64,000 bases of DNA from Apostichopus japonicus. Its lineage: Eukaryota; Echinodermata; Holothuroidea; Aspidochirotida; Stichopodidae. The notes below the pieces were generated by a model that was not told the origin of the DNA, did not search any database, and saw only the letters and a list, made by a program, of their open reading frames with translations. The stretch is from contig NC_092568.1 in the NCBI RefSeq assembly GCF_037975245.1, positions 14,719,501 through 14,783,500 of the forward strand, in the 5' to 3' direction. The translations under genes and the position numbers were made by a program. Positions 37,030 to 49,143 of the stretch are shown here, piece after piece (positions within the stretch are counted from its first letter, which is position 1; every line of letters begins with the position of its first letter).

Positions 37030-38873
37030 CGTAGCCAGGATTTTTTCAGTGGGGGGGGGGGGCGTTGGGGGGCTTGAACATTATCTGGGGGGGCTTGACC
37101 ATTTTCTTGTTACTATCTAAGCGGAGCGCCACCACGAGTTGGCGCGCAGCGTACGGGAATTTTTTAGCTAAAAAGGCCTCCTAGATCGTTGGAAATGACA
37201 CTTCCCAGGCCTTCTAAGCTGCTCTAAAGTTTTCTCAACATCCTTTATTTTGAGATCCCATGTTTTGATATGGTCATCAAATAGTTTAGTGAAATAAAAA
37301 AAAAATAAAAAAATCTGGTAAGTTACTTTGAAATATCATGACATATCTTTTGTGAGTTTGACACCGGCATTGACATTTTTCGACAAATCTGCAAATTGCG
37401 CCTGGAAAATAAAGAAAGATTGACTGGGCTTTCAGCCAAGTAACATACTGAAATGACCGAACTATATGTCAAACTGACATCAAAGATTGCGTCTGAAATA
37501 TCATTAGGGTGATAGACTGATTGGCCGGCAGTGGCGGAGCTAGGGGTATTGGTCAGGGGGCGAGAATGGCCTGTATGGGCGCTTTCGACACGATCTAAGC
37601 GGAGCGCCACCACAGGTTGGCGCGGAGCGTACAGAAATTTTTTGAGTAAAGATATTCCCTAGATCGCCGGAAATGACCCTTTCCGGGCCTTGCTAATTTG
37701 CAGATAAACGATCGAAGAATAAATATGTGTCATCGCCAATTGTGACAAGTCGGAAGTTTATATGGGTGATGAAAGTAAATGCGCTTCATCACAATCCATG
37801 TTGTATCTTTGTGAGTGCTCATGTTTTCGAAAAAATAGATCGAAAACCCCGTACAGTTCTTAGAAAGAGTTTCGTACAACGGAATTAAGTGCCGATAAAT
37901 TAAATACCGCCGTACGTTAGAGCATTTTGTCAGTAAACTACACCAACAAAATGTGACAAATGTCGATAGGTAGATGAGAGTGCAATAAAAAAGTCAATAA
38001 TCGCGAATAAGTAAAAAGTGCTAAAAAGCTGAAAAGAGCGCCAGCAGTCCATTTGAGTCCGTCAGGGGGGGGGGGGGGCATCCGCTCCCCTGACTGTTTG
38101 GACGCTCCGCCACTGTTGGCCGGCAGTTCTCAGCGAGAGTGTTGTCTCCTTTCTTGCAAATTTGTTTTTTTAGCGGTTTTAAGAGCATCAGGGTACGTCC
38201 CAGAGGTGAAAACCCGATTGAAAATGTAACAGGGTATCGAGGCAATGACGCGAGCAATGATGTGAGAAACATGTGTATGATGTCAGCATTTTTTACCTTT
38301 TAACATCTTCTTTGGCATTCAAGTACATGGAAACCACCTTTCTATAAGGGTATAGTATTGCTCACTAGCTTATTTGATCAGTTAATGCGCACTGGTTACA
38401 GGATACTGATTGGCTGTTTGTATTAGTATTTATTTGTATGTTAGGGATTATGGATATTTTAAAAGAGAGTGACAAAGGCAAAGTTTGCCTGAACAGTCGA
38501 ACACACATGTGATTCAGTAGTAAACATTATGTGTGTTGTAGTCTTGTAGAGCAGGAATTATATTATTCGACGGTCGTTAACATGCGTTTTCAGTACAGTG
38601 CGACTACTGTAGACTTCTCGGCCTATGCGCTATGTCACGTCAGGTTTTTCAGCAACTATAGCCTACTGCCGGTCAGCGGTCGAAGGGTCGTTCATGAGTG
38701 GTCAACATGGAGATTCGAGACCATTCAGACCAATGATATATTTTTCGCACATGTAATTTTTTTTCGACACCCAAAATCCCAGTGGGGGCGACTGGGGGGA
38801 CAAGCTTTCATGGGGGGGGGGGGGGGGGGGGCTGTCGCCCCCACGCCCCCCCCCCCCCGTAGCTACGCCACTG
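37030..38873. mobile_element. hAT-like element (outer copy) with 8-bp target duplication
   Basis: The right end is GTAGCTACGCCACTG (to 38873), followed by CCTCTTGG (38874-38881). The left flank CCTCTTGG (37022-37029) runs directly into CGTAGCCAGG, so the expected CAGTGG terminus has been lost at the left, probably by slippage at GG. The interior has long G and C runs (37052-37075, 38813-38858). It is interrupted by a second member at 37529-38115. Both share the AAGCGGAGCGCCACCAC block. No transposase was found. Confidence 0.75.
37529..38115. mobile_element. hAT-like element nested in its own relative, exact 8-bp target duplication
   Basis: Begins CAGTGGCGGAGCTAGG and ends ACGCTCCGCCACTG, with target duplications TTGGCCGG at 37521-37528 and 38116-38123, exact. 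Length is 587 bp and it has no coding capacity. The duplication size and CAGTGGCG ends fit the hAT superfamily. Confidence 0.85.
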
Positions 38874-38881
38874 CCTCTTGG

Positions 38882-41800
38882 AATTCATTGAAGCTGCAAC
38901 GTTTCATGAAATAGGCCTACATGATTTCGCTGCAATACAAAGGTAGACATTTTTCGTTTCATTAATGAATTAAGTGAATGTCAATTGCTCCTCCAACAAG
39001 TAATAGCATGTTCAGGCACTGGTTAATTATCATCATGGCCGCATGTATCCAACAATAAAAAACTATATACCTCAAAACGTCATGGCATGATTCGTTTGTT
39101 AACGTTTATGAAGAGTATACCATTGCCAACATAATATCCAATTTTCGCTTGAGTTTGATTCCGCTTTGAAAACGCAATGATAAAGTACCAACGTTGTGGA
39201 TCACTATTCTGTTTGCCCATACAACTAATGGGGCACCTATGAGGGGTATATTGGTATATATAGGGACATCAACTGTTTTGTTCCGGTTGACGTAAAGCCA
39301 CGGGAACGTGGCGGGTGTAATAGGAAATATTGGCCCGGTCTGTAGATAGTGTTCAGAGATGGAGCCATACCTTATATTCCAGGAAAATATGTTTGACTGG
39401 ACAAAATATACTAACTGAGCTTTATTCATACAATTTCCGTAACGCTACCCGAAATCATACACATTCAGAAAGAAAAGTCAGAGGGGCATGCGTACTGCTT
39501 CGACTTTCAATAACCGGTTGTATGTATTAATCAGTTATCCCTAAAAATTCAACTCATTTGTAGGGTCGCTGGGGCTGGGGAAGTGGCGTAGAAAGGATCG
39601 TTTCAGCGATATCAATGGGCCTCCAAAAGAGAGGCCAAATTCACCGAAGCCCAGCCATGGTTTGGGAGAGCAATTTCATATATTTTGGTACCTCTTTGTT
39701 TGAATTCCCAATTAAAGGAGGGGGGCGTTGCCCGGTTGCATCGCCAGTGTGACGTCACTGTTACGTCACTGTCTGCAGTTTTTAGATCAGTACCGTCTCC
39801 ATTTGGTTGATTTTGACAGCCAAAGTGGGGTTCAGGGGAGAAGCACATGGAAGATAAAGCATTTCCATATATTTCTTGCTTGTTTAACTACTTTGCTCCC
39901 CCCCCCCCTCTCTCGCCTTACGGACGCTCATGCCCCAAATTCCGCAAGGTGCCCAAACGATGACTCACCCATTTAACCCTATTATTTAGAATAAAACAAA
40001 ACTGCGTTTTAAACTCGGCGAGTCCTTACGCAACATCCTTGTTACCTTCAGCAGCAAGGGATTATTACCCATTTTGGGGGTGGGGTAGCGAGGGCGAATT
40101 AGAAAGCTATTTTTTCTTTGTCCAAAGATGTAACATGATTTAGTACGAGTATAAATTCCTGTCAATTTTGTGTAGATTCAATACACGTATATGTATTCAA
40201 TTAAACATGCATATATTCAACTAAATATGACCACTTAAGATGACCACATAAAACGCCCTGTGATTGGTTATGAATATATACGGAACGCGTACATATTCGA
40301 ATAATCGTAAATATGGAATATTCTATTTTAATCCACGTGTATGGGTTACCATATAGATGTAGAATAGGGGAAAACAGAGTCGAATTTTTACAATCGTTTT
40401 TGTCATCATCCAATATGTACAGACAAGTACCGTTCTACATGACTCCAGTCATTCAACGGTCATACAAGCCGTAATGTCTAGGAATTGATCTAAAGGTTTA
40501 TGCTTGTCTTTTCCAGCAGACTCTCTCGAGCCACTCATCTTTACACAGGAAACGAGGTTGCATTCAAGTGCGTGTCAGGAAATACAATTTTGAAATTTCG
40601 AACCTCACCAAATGAAACGCTCCAGTTATTAAACTATTAAACGTGAAAAACGAGACCATATTTATTTACGTATTGGCTGAGAAAAGGCAAAGCTAGAATA
40701 AACTTTTCCAAGTATGTGATGATTACCGCGAGGGTAACGTAAACCACCCAGGTAGGACAACAAAATGTCTTTAAAGTGAAACAATGTCACTCACAGAAAG
40801 TCAGTAGTTTATCATGAGTCGTCAAATGATGAAAAATAAGGTTTTACCTTACTTGATAGCTCTATATTTTCCTTTCCGAGTAGACTAATGTTGGTGTAAG
40901 GAACCCAACACAGAGCAGACACTGACCTCGGAAAGGGGAGTGTGAGCTTGCATGTTATTACCTCAAAGATACAAGACAAAAAAAAAAAGGTGGGGGGGGG
41001 GGTCCACAATGGAGAATCACTTTGTGCAAGTCTTTTACATCTAAAGCCTCCGTTGCAAAATTTTAGTATGAAAAGCAAACTTGTACTGACACTTAGGCGC
41101 CGGTGTACGTGCCACACTTTGATATGAGAAACAGCCTAAGAAGTTATGAGCTTTCTGTAATATGAAAGCTGTCCATGCAGAGGACAAAAACAAAATCATT
41201 ATCCAGGGCTCCTCGGGATCCCTCATACATGGTAGCCCTTTGTGGTGTTGTCGAATATAGCGTCGGTCAGGGTACTGGTTGTTCTCCATTTCTAGAAAAC
41301 AAAGCAATTTTTCAACGGTCAGTGGCCAGTGAAGGTGACGAAGTTTCCGAAAATGGTGCATTCGTAAGTAGTCGTTAAAAAGACCAAGACAGGAAGAGTG
41401 GATAAATGTGTATCTTTTTCCGTGAATTCAAAGTATTTCATTGTGTTTATACTGGAACTTTTCCCTCTTTCCAAACCCCACCCCACCCCACCTGTCCGCT
41501 ACTCCAATGAATTTATATCATTGCTGTAGGCTATCATAGACATCTTAATTAAACATATTCAAGACACTGTTACGTAGATAATGGTCTGTTCCTATTGTTA
41601 TACGTTTAGTACAGCGGTGATTCTGCCATGTCACGTTGAAGGTTTGTGCGAAAATGGTATACCGGTAGTAAATTTATAGTCCATCTCCACCTCGATAGTG
41701 GCACGCAACTGAAATTTGGTGAGGTGGTGTGCCTGAGTGATTGGTACAAACAGGCCTACGGACTAACGTACTACTTTAGTTACAGTGGCAGTACTACAGG

Positions 41801-42687
41801 GTAGCACAATAAATACGGTGAAGGATGTATATAGTTGAAAGGAAATGTCCATGTGAGTGAACAGGAAACTGTTACAAACTCCCCTAAAATCGTAAAGCGG
41901 ATGAACTTGGTGGGTGTGCGTGTCTGGGATGGCGTGCCTCTGTGATTATGACGTCGTATGTAAAAATAAAGCACATCATGTTAGCCACTGCACCAGTGCA
42001 GCTGTTGCGGCCACCCAGACTTCTCATTAACTGTGCGTTCTTTACTTTTGTTTTATTGTTGTTCATGAAGATACCAATAAATCAATGAATGAATGTGCTA
42101 TTTGATATAAGCGGCTTTATATTGCTTTTAATTCCCAATTTATACTCAAAATAGATCAATGATGACCAGTTGTTGTCACTTGAAAACAGCGTGTATTAAA
42201 TAATGACCACAAGGAAGGTGCCAGGGATCATGACGCAACTGAAATCATTCATACCAAATATACCTTCATCGCCTAGAATCCATTTTGACGGTTTCATTGG
42301 TCTACAAATAGCATTCCACCCGGTTAACAGAAACATAATTATTTCACCTTCTTGGATCTCGCCCAGTGGCGGCGGGAGGGTTGTTAATGTGGAGGGGCAC
42401 AAACATCAATGGGTCATGTGACTATGAAGTGACGGGGCAAACCACAAACTTAACTCTAAACGTCCCGAGAAATTTAATCCTTTGTTCATCCTCACCACAA
42501 AAGCCCTGTACTTGAATGTAGTTTTCCAAACAAAACGAAAGGATACCGTAATTTTCATTAACAAAAGGTGGCACTTTATGAAAGGAGCACTTATCAGGCT
42601 TTACATAAAAGATCCGACAGGGGTACGTACCACAGCTCCAGGTCTCTTGGGTTTAGAGTAATTATTGTGATCGACAACTGGCATCAC
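38882..42687. other. Intergenic, no gene seen
   Basis: Contains decayed repeat material: G/C runs at 39899-39908 and 40990-41000, and a region around 40180-40340 with ATATATTCAA and ATATTCGAAT words resembling the interior of the element at 42694-43137. No supported exon. Confidence 0.45.
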
Positions 42688-42693
42688 CACGCG

Positions 42694-43137
42694 TATGGCA
42701 AGCCATGTGGGACAAACACCGCATAATATATCCGCGTATTAATTCGAATATATACGCGTATTAATTCGAATATACATGTGTTGTACATGTGTAAAATTTC
42801 GCTTTTTGAAGCGATCTCGCGAGCCAGCCAAAACATTTATCGTTGGTATATGTACACAGCAAGAGCGGAAATGTTTTTTCGTGTATATTCTAATTAATCC
42901 GTGCATATATTGGATTTAATCTCCATATGTATTTTATTTAATACGTGTATATATTCGAATTAATACGTGTATATATTCGAATTAATACGTGGATATATTC
43001 GAATTAATACGCGGATATATTTAAGCCATATGATTGGCTCATAATATATACGCGTATATATTCGAATTAATACCCGTATAAATTCCAATTAATACGCGGA
43101 TATATTATGCAGTGTTTGTCCCATATGGCTTGCCATA
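42694..43137. mobile_element. Miniature inverted-repeat element with 6-bp flanking duplication
   Basis: Left end TATGGCAAGCCATGTGGGAC continues through ACAAACACCGCATAATATAT. The right end is its inverse, with about 50 bases of inverted similarity. It is flanked by CACGCG at 42688-42693 and 43138-43143. The interior consists largely of reiterated ATTAATTCGAATATAYRCG words in both orientations (about ten). No coding capacity; superfamily unclear. Confidence 0.8.
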
Positions 43138-43143
43138 CACGCG

Positions 43144-45498
43144 GGTGTCTCGGATGGGGCCTCGACGGTTTAAAGTGTGATTCTACTCGATAACTTGCAT
43201 ATTATATTATTACGTATGCAGATTTGTGCACGTGAAAACATAAGCTACTGTGTTGCTACTATGCATAAACACGGCTTATAAATGTTAGTCTTCAAGAACG
43301 CTAAATTTGGTAGAAGGGTATTGATTAAGAATGTTCGTTAAATGCATTTCAACCGTTGTCATACCTAGTTAACTTGTTAGGAGATATATACATATTGGAA
43401 CATTTTGCTTGTAACAAAAAAAGACGAAAATATGCTATTTTCAAGGCAAACGTAAAGAGAAACTCCTTTTCTCCTTGCAATTAACCTAGTGTGAAGAACT
43501 GCTCGACTGGTACAATCACGACAAGTGAGATATCTTTAATATTAACTGGGTCAAAATTGCATAAAATAGATATTGAATAGTCGATGGTGAAAACATAACC
43601 GATGTTTACAGCAGCAGAGAAATCTATCGTAAGCATTTGAGGCATTCCGAACCAAGCAAGTTAAGGAATGTTTCTAGCTATTAGTAATTTATGACTGATG
43701 GGGGTCATTTGTATAATGTTAAGCAAACAGTGTTATTATGATCTTAATAAACGGGTCGCGGTGGTGTCGATTTAAACCACGATCGGCAATAAATCAGACA
43801 AGTTTAGTTTCAACAGACGGGTTATGTTAACTATCCGAGGTAATCCTTTCATGTGTGGCTACAACAGGTGGCGAAGAAGATTTCAATAACAAATCCAAAT
43901 CATATTTAATGAGACGACAGAAATATGCCAGCTATTCCAGCACTCTTATACTGCCCCTCTATACGTCGGGTTCCTTGATGGATACTTTCATTAAGTTAAG
44001 TCTGCTTACTTCCTTTTTACATTTCAACATTTTCAAGATAAATACTACTGCTAAATCACATGGTCTAATAGTTTTAATTAATAATAATAATTGGTAAAAA
44101 CATTTATTACATTTATAAAATCCATTTGAGGTGCTTCCGGTTGTGGACAATGAGACACTACTGTCGCCATGTGCAATTACAAATTAACAAATGTTCGCAG
44201 TTTATGATCGCGTAGCGCACAGTCAAGAGCAGATATTTGATGCTGATCCTCATATTTGCATATCAAGTTAAGATTTCTTTTTAATAGGTGTATAAATACA
44301 CCATTGCAGTGTTCATGCTTTGTTAAGTTAACTGTCCTTTTTGGTACAGAACTCTACAATCAAGGAAAGCAGTGGAATCTGATCTGATCATAAGGTCGTC
44401 AAAGAAAGACTTGAAAACTGATGGGAAAGGACCATGAAAAACAATCTTTTAGTTTTAAAAACATGGAACTCAAGAAACAGTGAAAGAGTTTACTCTTGTT
44501 TAATATGAATATTATAACAATTATTAAATCAATTATGCAAGCAAACAACTGAGATGTTATGGATATGACTCGGCTGTTTGAGAGAGGATTTTATCAGTGT
44601 CATAAAATGTTGTTGGTAAGGTTATGGAGATAGGTATTTGGATTTTTAAGTGTTCATTCGGTCAAATTTGATTTCAGGATAGTAACACAACGAATGTTTC
44701 TGAAGAAAGTCAGAATAACAAAAATATAACCACTAAACACATCAGTTGCCAATTACAACTAGGCTGACTAAATATTTGATATTTGTACACTTTACTCCTT
44801 ATCCTCAGAGACATTAGTGAGGAACAGCTGGTATTATTTACTGTGTGACCTCTCCTGCCAGCATATACACTTGAACACAAAACATATTGTTTATTTATTG
44901 CGTTAATGTCACAACAAATGTTCAAAATGTCAACAATAATCTGTTACATTTCAAAATGGGCCCAGGCCTGCAATACATACACAGCTGATGTAGTCAGGCT
45001 GTATCCTACTACATTTGGGGTGTTAATTGTCAGTTTCATGAACCAGTGATGCTTCTTAACAGTAAACTGTATCAATTTGTGTAAGAAGAGAATCAAGCCA
45101 TATAAAACTTAACGAATCTGATGGAAGATAATGGATCATTTATTTAAATCTTGCTTTCAAAACTACTTACAAGGTTCACCAAGAGTAGGATCTAGAATCA
45201 ATCACATACATTCAACACACAGCTTTGAGTTGTCATCAATTTATGCCTAAGTCACTTAACGTACTCACTTAACGTAGTAGAGAATCAGTTTGTAAAGTAA
45301 ACAGCTTTGAAACATTTTGAGAGTAATACAGAAACGAAGTTGTTTCAGAAGAAATCTACTTTAAACCAATACAAACAATATAAACATTATATCATTAACT
45401 TTAGATTCAAATTAAACAAAAGGTAAATATAGTACACTGAAAACGATGATATGTCCAATAAGGATATTATTGGATCAAGTACTACTATCTGCCTGGCA
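43144..45498. other. Intergenic, no gene seen
   Basis: No coding exon, RNA gene or delimited repeat recognised. Confidence 0.45.
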
Positions 45499-46061
45499 AG
45501 CAATCAGTTTTCTATCAAGGTGTTTAATATATAAGGTACTACAACTATGTTAATCACAGTAAGCAATCAGTTTTCTATCAAGGTGTTTAATATATAAGGT
45601 ACTACAACTATGTTAATCACAGTAAGCAATCAGTTTTCTATCAAGGTGTTTAATATATAAGGTACTACAACTATGTTAATGACAGCAAGCAATCAGTTTT
45701 CTATCAAGGTGTTTAATATATAAGGTACTACAACTATGTTAATCACAGTAAGCAATCAGTTTTCTATCAAGGTGTTTAATATATAAGGTACTACAACTAT
45801 GTTAATCACAGTAAGCAATCAGTTTTCTATCAAGGTGTTTAATATATAAGGTACTACAACTATGTTAATCACAGTAAGCAATCAGTTTTCTATCAAGGTG
45901 TTTAATATATAAGGTACTACAACTATGTTAATCACAGTAAGCAATCAGTTTTCTATCAAGGTGTTTAATATAAGGTACTACAAATATGTTAATTACAGTA
46001 AGCAATCAGTTTTCTATCAAGGTGTTTAATATAAGGTACTACAAATATGTTAATCACAGTA
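45499..46061. repeat. 63-bp tandem repeat, 9 copies
   Basis: Units begin AGCAATCAGTTTTCTATCAA at 45499, 45562, 45625, 45688, 45751, 45814, 45877, 45940 and 46001. Most are near identical. The last two copies have lost TA in TATATAAGG and are 61 bp. This homogeneity suggests recent expansion. Confidence 0.95.
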
Positions 46062-49000
46062 ATATTTGTAAAAGAGATTTTCATGACACTACATAGCCTT
46101 TATAATTCTGGATACTGTTTCTATTGTACTCAGCATGTGTCTTTCAGCTCACAGTCCCAGATGGGCCAACATGTCTTTCACATAAAGCACGAAATAAAAT
46201 ATTTCCATACCAAAAAGTGGAAGATTTGAATAGGTAGAATTGTGCAAAATCCAGCAAAAGCAAGAGCCCAATGAATATTAAATATGGAATATTAAAGCGT
46301 TGTATGTCATCACCCAATAGTATAGTTGATATAATGAATGCATAGTATCTACTTCACACAAATGGGCAGGTACCAAACTGTCACTCCATGTAGTCAAGTT
46401 ATCGCTATATCCAACTTGAGCTGGCAGAATGTTGGCTGAAAACTATTTGGTCCGCGAGTAAGTCATCGTTTCCACAGTACACATTTGAGGATAAAACATT
46501 TCCTGACTTTTCCATGACTTTAAGGATCTAACTGTAAAATTCCAAGACCTTTCACTGTTAATGCATGTTGCTTTGAATATTAATTTTCCTTGCAAGTTAG
46601 ATCAACCTATATTTCCATTAGTATGCATCAGTTAAGTAGGATGATAGGCTACATGTATTGTTATTATTAGTATTTGGCCTATCCTAGGCATACCCATGAA
46701 GCATACCCGGATGTAAAGAAACCACACACGATGCGTACATGCTGGCTTATGGTTCTTATGTTGCAGGCCCCTGAACTCTACGAAGTCAAGTTGATTTGTT
46801 TGTGTGTATGTGTGTGTGTATGAATGAGTGATATCATACTTAGTAGATGTAGTAGATGATCAGACAAACTTTTAGGCCAAAATGACATAAACTATTAGGC
46901 CCAGATGTACCAGCTATTAACCAACAACTGTATTTCAAGTTTGGATACAATTAGATTTAAGGTGATCGAGTTATTGCAATTTTGAAATTTTTGCCCCTCC
47001 CCAAAACACTGTGACCGATAAAGTTTTACGCCTAAATGGTCCCAAAACAATTGGCCCAAACAAACTGCCTCAAAATGTATTCCCCCCTCCCCCGGACTCT
47101 TGAACCCCCAAAAATATGGATCTAAATGGTCCAAAAACATTTGGCTCCACAAATTCATGGCCAGAATGTGTCCCAAAGTACATTTTAGGTGGAAATGAAA
47201 TTTGGAATCGCCTGTCCCCAAAATTTACCTGGCAATTTAGGCCTACATGTACTAGCTATTAAGCAACAACTGTATACAATCCAACTTAAGGTTGCAGAGT
47301 CATTGCAATGTAAAGACTTTTAGGTTTGATCCCATAACCTCCTTAATATTCAGGTCAGTGCCAAAAACAAAAGTGCCTACCTTCTCTCTATAGTACATCT
47401 ACACAGAAAGTATGACAAACATCCATCACTCTGTTCTACAGTAATCGCAGACCCAAGCAAGTGTCACAGACATACACACTCACACAAGCCTACCTTACTG
47501 CAGACGTTCCATTTCTTCCAACAAGGAACCAAATAGTAACATGGCAATTACGTTTAGCTCTACATGTCACCCTTGCAAAGCTATATGCTACCTTAAAGTA
47601 ATAATCACACTAACATTAGTGCTCCAGAACACAATGGCATGTAAATCATTTTTATACAATTATTTCCTGTAAAACTGATTTGATTTTCTTCACTTTGATC
47701 ACAGTGGCGAGTGAAAACATATGCACGGCCCATTTCTAATCGCCATATAGAAAAATACAATTAATTGGGTTAAATCAAATTTTGTTGGAAGATTAGCATA
47801 TAAAATTGGGAGATTTTGTAAGTGCCTTAAAAACCAGGAGGCTCGCCAAGACACTTTAATTATTTCATTAGTAGCACTAATCATAGGCATATGCATGCAC
47901 AAACAAACAGTATTTCAAATACAAATCAAATACCTTCAAAATCAGGCAGCAAAAGCTACAATGTTGCATTGTGTGGAAATCTTCATATTCAAAACAAAAT
48001 GCTGCCATAAGACTAACACAAATGGATGAGTCACATTGAACTAATGTATATTAAGGCACAACTTTTCATTGTAATAAGCCAATGAGTCAAAACACATATT
48101 TAAAAACAAAAAACAATTGTAACATTCCAGTTTAGAAGGGATCAGTTTTGCCAAAATCTTATGACAGAGGCTGGCGTCCAGGGCACATTGCAAATTCGGA
48201 AAAATGTGAATGCTAACATTAATTCTAACCTTGAGAATTTAAAACAGCTGTTTTATTGTTTTTGTGAGCAATCATACCAACACAACGCTCCTTGTGATGA
48301 TTCTTTGCAGCTCCAGCAACTGCAAATTCTGTTCTCCTATAGTATATACATTTAACATCATTGAATCATTGGTCAAAAGAAGGAAGAAGTATAGGAAGAA
48401 TGCATGAAAAATAACAGTCTTAAGCTACAAACTAGAAAATTTTATCTTGGAACACTTCCTCAAAACAAATCTCTAATGCTAACCAGACAAACATTACAAA
48501 CAATGAAGAAATGCTAAACATGAAATGACATTCCAATGTCAGTAAATGTTAAGAGTTCAGCAAAATATTTGTGAAGGTTGTTGAGAGAGGGAGATAAGAC
48601 AGGTACAAAAATTGATCACATCACTGTCATTCTCTTCTCCCTGATGGAAACAAGCTGCATTACATCATTCTCATGCACTAACTCAATATACTGATAATGA
48701 TCATAATCATCAAATATATATCCTTGCATCCTTCAAAACCAAATCCTTTCAAATGCAGCTTAACTCTTATTTTGAAATAATACAAGTGAAGTGTAGAAAC
48801 CTGTTTCTCGTTTTCATGACTTCCCATCCATGTAACACCACAAAGTCTGTTACAGAACAATTTCTATTTCCAATTCAACCTAGAAATAAACTAATATGAG
48901 GTTGAAAAGTGATGTTTGCAGAAATGACTGACATTATATTGGTCTTCTCAATTGAACTAGTTATGTTTGAATGCAAAATGGTAACCTATAGAAGTAATAC

Positions 49001-49143
49001 ATATTTGCACTTCAGTCTACATAGGACAAACTTGCAGAATACAATAACCAATTATCCATTAACCTTTATCACCTCAGTTCATTGGCACTAAGTTATAGCT
49101 TAATTTGAAAGAATGTTTGAAGTAGTGAGGCTCCAGTGCTATT
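46062..49143. other. Region 3' of the WD40 gene, with one diverged direct duplication
   Basis: No coding exon seen. A block of about 90 bp starting AGATGTACCAGCTATTAA (about 46901) recurs as CATGTACTAGCTATTAAG (about 47249), including CAACAACTGTAT and CATTGCAAT words, in direct orientation about 345 bp apart. The part nearest 49143 should contain the WD40 gene's 3' UTR. Confidence 0.5.
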
